Of a stretch of 47,138 nt of DNA, positions 42,804 through 47,138 are shown one piece after another (positions within the stretch are counted from its first letter, which is position 1; each line of letters starts with the position of its first letter). The stretch is taken from NCBI GenBank assembly GCA_965365465.1, contig CBDUBU010000004.1, positions 1-47,138 of the forward strand, read 5' to 3'. The stretch comes from CBDUBU01 sp965365465. Lineage in GTDB: Bacteria; Bacteroidota; Rhodothermia; Rhodothermales; DASSAV01. A program made the position numbers and the translations under genes. The notes under the pieces are model-generated. The model ran no database searches, was not told where the DNA came from, and worked only from the letters and a program-made list of their open reading frames with translations.

Positions 42804-42933
42804 AATGTTTGTACCAGGGGTTTGAACTTTAAGATTTCAGCCATGAGTATCGGCTAGCCCAGAAGAGACTTAATGCGCGATACCACCTTTTTAAGTTCTC
42901 GCTTATGTGGAGGCGCGCGAGCCTCTCCATGGA

Positions 42934-42964
42934 GAAGCCCCGCATTGCATTGGCGCGGGGCTTC
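42934..42964 (-). terminator. Hairpin after flgE, possible terminator
   Basis: A ten-base-pair GC-rich stem (42934-42943 with 42955-42964) and an 11-base loop begin 20 bases past the flgE stop. There is no T-run in either direction, so it may be a partial terminator or an RNA-processing signal between the hook genes and the che genes. Confidence 0.4.
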
Positions 42965-42984
42965 CGTTCATTCATTAAAGAAGA

Positions 42985-44220
42985 TCATCGTTTGAGCTGC
43001 ACCGTTTCTTGCAGCATTTCATCGGAGGTGGTGATGACGCGGGCGGAGGCCTGGTAGCCGCGCTGCGCCACGATCATCTCCGTGAATTCGGTCGCCAGGT
43101 CCACGTTGCTCATTTCGAGCGTTCCAGCCACGACGGCGGTGCGGAAGTCGCGTCCGGCCTGCCCGATCTGGAGTTCTCCGGAGGCGCTGGACGTGGTGTA
43201 GAAGTTCTCGCCCTGCTGCTCCAGGCCGTTCGGATTGTTGACGTTGCCGATGGCAAGCCGAAAAGCTTTCAGTTGCTCTCCGTTGGAGAAAGAAAGCTCC
43301 AGGATGCCGTCCGGGTTGATGTTATAGCCCACGAGTGTGCCCGACCCGTGCCCGTCCTGGTCGCGGAAAGCCGCCGTCGTGGAGCCGCTGGTCTGGGTGA
43401 GTTTGTTGAGGTCGAAAGTGATGTCCGGCCCGCCCGATACATACCCGGCATCCCAGGCTAGGATGGCAGTTGTTCCGGCCGGAAGGGTCCCATCTGTGCC
43501 GAAAGTCAACGATCCGGTCGTGGTTGCACCGCCGAAGGCTGCGCTCGTCGCATCAGCCGGGCGGATTTCATAATCCCAGGTATTCGTATCGCGGTCGGCA
43601 AGGGTAAAATCGACAATGATGTTGTGCGCCGTGCCTTTCTCGTCATAGACCATGGTAGAAATGGAGGTGGTGTACCCATTCTGCTGATCGGCGGAGAGAT
43701 TGCCGCCGATTTCCGTAGTCTCCGTAGACCGGGCGAGCGACTGCGCGTTGAGGTCGATCTTGATGTCCTGGAGCGCGCCTGTAACCAGTTCGCCGGTTTT
43801 CTCGTCATAACTCCACCCCTGCACGGGAAGTCCGTTCGCTGTGACGAATTGCCCGTCGCGGTTGAACGTGAAGTTGCCGGCCCGTGTGAGCAGACGTTTG
43901 TCCCCGGCGCGTGCGATGAAGAAGCCGTCGCCGTTCAGCGCGAGGTCGGTTGCCACGCCGGTATTCTCCAGGGCGCCCTGGCTCCAGTTCTTGTCGATGG
44001 AGCCGACGGAGGTGCCGAGTCCGACGAAGGAGGGATTGATTCCGGTCCCGCCTGCAGTGCGGCCCACGCCGAGAAGCTGTTGTCCCAGCACTTCGTTGAA
44101 GGCGGCGCGGCTGCGTTTGAAAGCTACGGTGTTGACGTTGGCGATGTTGTTGCCGACAACGTCCATGCGAACCTGGTTGCTTTTGAGACCAGAAACACCC
44201 GTGCGAAGAGAACGAATCAT
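42985..44220 (-). CDS. flgE: Flagellar hook protein FlgE
   Basis: Main subunit of the flagellar hook, exported by the flagellar type III system. It has 411 residues. The N-terminal rod motif (MDVVGNNIANVNTVAFKRSR) and C-terminal motif (DLATEFTEMIVAQRGYQASARVITTSDEMLQE) are the paired helices that pack in the hook. Between them are FlgE-like beta domains with ALNGDGFFI and LTRAGNFTFNRDGQFV. The length and ends are normal for FlgE; FlgF and FlgG are shorter. It follows the TIGR02530-type gene by 111 bases and precedes a hairpin. Confidence 0.95.
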   Translation of the reverse strand: MIRSLRTGVSGLKSNQVRMDVVGNNIANVNTVAFKRSRAAFNEVLGQQLLGVGRTAGGTGINPSFVGLGTSVGSIDKNWSQGALENTGVATDLALNGDGFFIARAGDKRLLTRAGNFTFNRDGQFVTANGLPVQGWSYDEKTGELVTGALQDIKIDLNAQSLARSTETTEIGGNLSADQQNGYTTSISTMVYDEKGTAHNIIVDFTLADRDTNTWDYEIRPADATSAAFGGATTTGSLTFGTDGTLPAGTTAILAWDAGYVSGGPDITFDLNKLTQTSGSTTAAFRDQDGHGSGTLVGYNINPDGILELSFSNGEQLKAFRLAIGNVNNPNGLEQQGENFYTTSSASGELQIGQAGRDFRTAVVAGTLEMSNVDLATEFTEMIVAQRGYQASARVITTSDEMLQETVQLKR

Positions 44221-44331
44221 AGTATTACCTCAAGGGTTTTGAAATCCGCAGCATCGGTCAGTCCGCTGCGCGTTTCGGCATCCCGTTCCCGAATAAGGGG
44301 CATGGGTCCTGCCGTGGGTTGAAAAGGCGTC

Positions 44332-44775
44332 TTATTGCAGGCCGGCCGGGTTGCCTGAAGCCGGTTGCAGCAAAACGGCGCTGTCAATCTGTGTAAAAAC
44401 ACGTTGTTGCAATTCCTGCCCGCTGATGGCCGTGATGACCGTGCGATGGGGCACGTTTACTACGAAGGCGGCATCGGCGCGAAGCAGCAGAGCGTTGTGC
44501 GCCCCTTTGGAGGCCAGCAGGTCCATTGCCTGTCGAATCGATTGCAGATCCGATGCGCCAAAGGCGATGTCCCGTTGCGCGATCCGCTGCTGCGCGTGAG
44601 CCGATAGCTTTGGTTCCGGCGAGGAGGGCAGGAGCTCGGCAGTTGCCCGTTGAAGTTCATCAGCGAAATGTGTGCCGTAAGTTCCTCCTTCCGGAACGCT
44701 TCCCGGCGGAGATCCGCGCGGCTGAACGGGCAGACCGGGATCGACCCGGTTCATGCGTTGCTGTACGTTCATCAT
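44332..44775 (-). CDS. Flagellar operon protein (TIGR02530 type)
   Basis: A 147-residue protein that usually sits between flgD and flgE. After a Pro/Gly-rich N-terminal segment the conserved part runs from LSAHAQQRIAQRDIAFGASDLQSI to the FVVNVPHRTVITAISG and VFTQIDSAVLLQP stretches, which define the family. Its molecular role is not established; the placement suggests hook assembly. Two Met codons are possible at the start (44775 and 44772). No clear ribosome-binding site is visible, so coupling to flgD or another start cannot be excluded. It is 65 bases after flgD. Confidence 0.83.
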   Translation of the reverse strand: MMNVQQRMNRVDPGLPVQPRGSPPGSVPEGGTYGTHFADELQRATAELLPSSPEPKLSAHAQQRIAQRDIAFGASDLQSIRQAMDLLASKGAHNALLLRADAAFVVNVPHRTVITAISGQELQQRVFTQIDSAVLLQPASGNPAGLQ

Positions 44776-44840
44776 ACTGGTTTACGGGTTGTGTGGTGGT
44801 TTGAGGGAAGACAGGATGAGGAAAGCCATCTAACAGGGAA

Positions 44841-45533
44841 TCAAGGATTTTCAACGCCGCGAACGCTGCTCATCGGAATAGAAAGGGATCCGATCCACAG
44901 CAGGATCCCGCCTGCGCCGAAGGAAACACGATCCACGACCCCCTGAGTAAGCGTGCTCGCCTGGACGGGATCTCCTGCTGTGTCCGTTGCGCTGATCTTG
45001 ACGGTGTAGGCGCCTGCCGGCATGGCCGCGCCGGCGTCATTCTTGCCATCCCATTGCAGATCATTATGCTCGCCTTTTTCCAGACTTCCGAGGGTGAACG
45101 TGCGTACGACGGCCCCGGCGCTATCGCGGATCTCAACAGTCGTCTCAGCGGCTGCGGATGCCAGTTCAAAGCGCACCGGCGCCTCTCCTGAGCCGCCCCA
45201 GTTAATCAGGTTGCCTTCGGCTTCGATTCGTTTTCCGATCAGTCCTGCCGCAACGCCGCTGTTGATGCTCTGCGCAAGCAGGCCCTGCAAGTCGGCCTGA
45301 TCCGCTACCGTCTTGTTGAGGTTCGTGAGCTGTTCCACCGTAGAGAACTGCGCCAACTGCGCCGCGAACTGCTGGCCGTCGAGCGGGTTCATGGGGTCCT
45401 GGTTCCGAAGTTGCGTCACCAGAAGCCGGAGAAACTCTTCCTTTCCCAGCGTTTGCGATCCGGTTGCCGTGTGCGCGGAAAGCGGAGATGCCGGGGTGTT
45501 GCTTGCAGAGATGCTGCTTATCGGGGTTGACAT
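44841..45533 (-). CDS. flgD: Flagellar hook-capping protein FlgD
   Basis: Caps the growing hook so that FlgE subunits assemble. It has 230 residues. The N-terminal region has the family mark LGKEEFLRLLVTQLRNQDPMNPLDGQQFAAQLAQFSTVEQ, split here into pieces by position: LGKEEFLRLL near 29 and NPLDGQQFAAQLAQFS near 48. The C-terminal half is the FlgD Ig-like plus tudor-like domain (KGEHNDLQWDGKNDAG, PAGAYTVKISA). AGAAGGA lies eight bases before the ATG. It is 39 bases after the end of fliK and before the TIGR02530-type gene, a standard hook-gene order. Confidence 0.94.
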   Translation of the reverse strand: MSTPISSISASNTPASPLSAHTATGSQTLGKEEFLRLLVTQLRNQDPMNPLDGQQFAAQLAQFSTVEQLTNLNKTVADQADLQGLLAQSINSGVAAGLIGKRIEAEGNLINWGGSGEAPVRFELASAAAETTVEIRDSAGAVVRTFTLGSLEKGEHNDLQWDGKNDAGAAMPAGAYTVKISATDTAGDPVQASTLTQGVVDRVSFGAGGILLWIGSLSIPMSSVRGVENP

Positions 45534-45572
45534 GGTTAGATCCTTCTGATGACATTTTTGAAAGGAGAGCGC

Positions 45573-47138
45573 CTAGCCGATCCATTCGTGGAGCGTCCCT
45601 GGCGAAAGCGCAGGCTCACGCCGTGCTGCAGGGGAAAGGTTGCCCGCCGGCGCATTGCCGCCTTCATGGCGGCTCCGGGATGCCTGTTGCTGTTGATCCT
45701 GCGCCGTCTGGTTGCCGGCATTCTCGCCGAAAAGGGAGAGGTCAACGTCGGTTTCATATTGCGCCTGCAACGCTTCCTGAAGCCGGTCTACATTGGCATG
45801 GGCCATTGCCCGGAGCGTCGGGTCGCTGAAGCCTACCGCGACAGCCATCTTGTCCTCCTCACGCCGGGCCTTTATGGTCATCGAGCCGCTTCCGTCTTCC
45901 AGCTTCATCTCCATGACCTTCCATCCGTTTTCGACCGAGAAGGAATGCGCGTTTTCTCCGAGAAGCGTCCGGAACCACGCTGCGTTGATCGGTTGGCGCG
46001 GTGCGGCGGAAGATTCCGCGCTCCGCGCACGTCCGCGTGAAGGCTCGGAAGACATATTGCTCTGGAGAACGCGATCCGGGTCGGAACCGGTTGCGTCAGG
46101 CGAGGGGCTGGTTTCTTCAAGCGCAATTTCTTCCGGGGCTGCCGCTTCTTCGATTGCGCCGGCGGCGTTGCCAGGGTGACGCTGTTGTGCGGCAACACCT
46201 GGGTCAGGTTGCTGGAACTGCTGCTTCAACGTGTCTCCAAAACCCTTTGCATCGTCGCCGGTTTGTTTCCTGCCGCGAGGGTGGGGCTTGGCCGAAGATG
46301 TAGTCGGACGTTCACTTCCCTCCGTCTCGCTTAACAGGTCGCCGCCAGTCTGGCTTTCAGGATCTTTACGCTTTTTTGCAGCGGAATCGGCTTCCTCGCT
46401 TTTCTGTGGAATCTGAATGCTGGAAGCTTCAGCCGCCGCTTCTACCGTTGCTTCCGGCATCGTCAGGGCGGGTTCAGGTGGTTTGGGGAGGGAAGCCGAT
46501 TCGGTATCAGAGGCGTGTCCCTGTTTGACAGGAGCGCTTTCGATTTCTCCGTGCGCAGCAGCCCAATGACGGCGGCTGTGCAGGTGCAGGGGGGAATCCC
46601 TGTAGGCAACGGATAGATTTTGTCTGGCCTGTTTTTCCGCTCTGGTTTCAGCCGGTGCGAGGCGGCCGGGCAGGTCCGAGGCAGTCTGTGCGGCGGGAGC
46701 AGGTTTTTTGTCGGGGGCTTCCGCTGATGGGATTTCAGGCGCTCCATCCATGCCGCCGTCGGTTGCGGGCGCAGCCTGGACATTGCGCGGCATGGTTGCG
46801 ATTTCAGGCGACTCCGGTTTTTCAACGGGACCGGGTTGCAGAGTAGTTTGTGCGGCCTGTGCTTCAGGGGCGATGCTGTTTGTTTTTTTCGGTGCAGGCG
46901 TTGCGGCAGCCGGAGAGTCGATGTCTTTATCTGCCGGAGGCATCGCTGTTACAGCAGTTTTTGCCGCTGTCGATGCCGGGGATGCCTCCTCTTTTTGTGT
47001 GGGCGGTGAGGTCGTAGAAGGACTAGGCTTCAAATCTGCGGCGCTGCCTGTCGTCTGGAGCGTTGCGCCTGCGTCAGGAAGGCGAAAGTCGTCGGAAGCC
47101 TCTTCTTCAAACGGAGCCAACGGCGTGGGCGCCAGAGG
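45573..47138 (-). CDS. fliK: Flagellar hook-length control protein FliK, N-terminus outside window
   Basis: Ruler and switch that sets hook length and changes export from hook to filament proteins. The frame is open to the right edge of the window, so the start is not seen and at least 521 residues remain. Most of the visible N-terminal part is a disordered Pro/Ala/Glu/Ser/Thr-rich stretch, usual for FliK. The C-terminal domain from about 45960 to 45720 (WKVMEMKLEDGSGSMTIKAR, AHANVDRLQEAL) matches the Flg_hook fold. A charged tail follows. It precedes flgD in the same direction. Confidence 0.85.
   Translation of the reverse strand, partial: PLAPTPLAPFEEEASDDFRLPDAGATLQTTGSAADLKPSPSTTSPPTQKEEASPASTAAKTAVTAMPPADKDIDSPAAATPAPKKTNSIAPEAQAAQTTLQPGPVEKPESPEIATMPRNVQAAPATDGGMDGAPEIPSAEAPDKKPAPAAQTASDLPGRLAPAETRAEKQARQNLSVAYRDSPLHLHSRRHWAAAHGEIESAPVKQGHASDTESASLPKPPEPALTMPEATVEAAAEASSIQIPQKSEEADSAAKKRKDPESQTGGDLLSETEGSERPTTSSAKPHPRGRKQTGDDAKGFGDTLKQQFQQPDPGVAAQQRHPGNAAGAIEEAAAPEEIALEETSPSPDATGSDPDRVLQSNMSSEPSRGRARSAESSAAPRQPINAAWFRTLLGENAHSFSVENGWKVMEMKLEDGSGSMTIKARREEDKMAVAVGFSDPTLRAMAHANVDRLQEALQAQYETDVDLSLFGENAGNQTAQDQQQQASRSRHEGGNAPAGNLSPAARREPALSPGTLHEWIG

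Noticed and set aside
1..47138. CRISPR array, insertion sequence, transposase, phage or integrase genes
   Set aside because: I saw no regularly spaced direct repeats, no transposase-like protein and no attachment site; the region reads as stable chromosome.

Overview
The window looks like a chromosomal segment from a flagellated member of the Bacteroidota/Rhodothermota/Balneolota group, most likely the Rhodothermia side. Three kinds of evidence point there: secreted proteins ending in type IX secretion (T9SS, por) sorting domains, a PorV/PorQ-family outer-membrane protein and a TonB-dependent receptor; a 31-residue basic mS38/COX24-like protein; and a tmRNA whose tag reads ANDYSYAMAA. A complete-looking chemotaxis set with flagellar hook genes is uncommon in Bacteroidota and fits Rhodothermia/Balneolia better. 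This placement is inference; no 16S gene or species marker is present.

Region 1 (1-23947, all +) is a carbohydrate-use locus. It holds the end of an unknown gene, a sugar ABC importer (lipoprotein binding protein and two permeases, no ATPase), a CBM9-like T9SS protein, a sugar/polyol dehydrogenase, a trio of TonB receptor, large T9SS protein and PorV-like protein, a cytoplasmic GH106-like hydrolase, RbsD, an AllA-like cupin, a TIM-barrel sugar isomerase, a cytoplasmic GH42 beta-galactosidase, a Tat-exported GH10-like enzyme and a secreted GH13 enzyme with a T9SS tail. No SusD is present. The likely flow is outer-membrane binding and surface or periplasmic cutting, import of short sugars by the ABC system, then cytoplasmic hydrolysis and sugar isomerisation.

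Region 2 (23968-35014) is mixed housekeeping: a secreted PIG-L/LmbE deacetylase, tmRNA (ssrA) with a strong terminator, a small lipoprotein, a structured intergenic stretch that may encode a small RNA, an alpha/beta hydrolase, the mS38-like protein, YtxH, YaaA, uridine kinase, a birA-coaX pair, a TPR protein, a Dabb protein, a MtaA/CmuA-type URO-D protein and two small hydrophilic proteins converging on a 20-bp hairpin.

Region 3 (35189-47138, all -) is a motility and chemotaxis block. In transcription order it reads fliK (cut by the window edge), flgD, a TIGR02530-type gene, flgE, cheW, a HEAT-repeat gene, cheR, two cheY genes, cheZ, cheA and cheB. The most unusual signal in the window is here. 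CheZ ends in four tandem copies of a motif like the CheY-binding peptides of FliM and CheZ. CheA seems to have no folded P2 domain and instead a long linker with a degenerate copy of that motif. A HEAT-repeat protein sits inside the operon.
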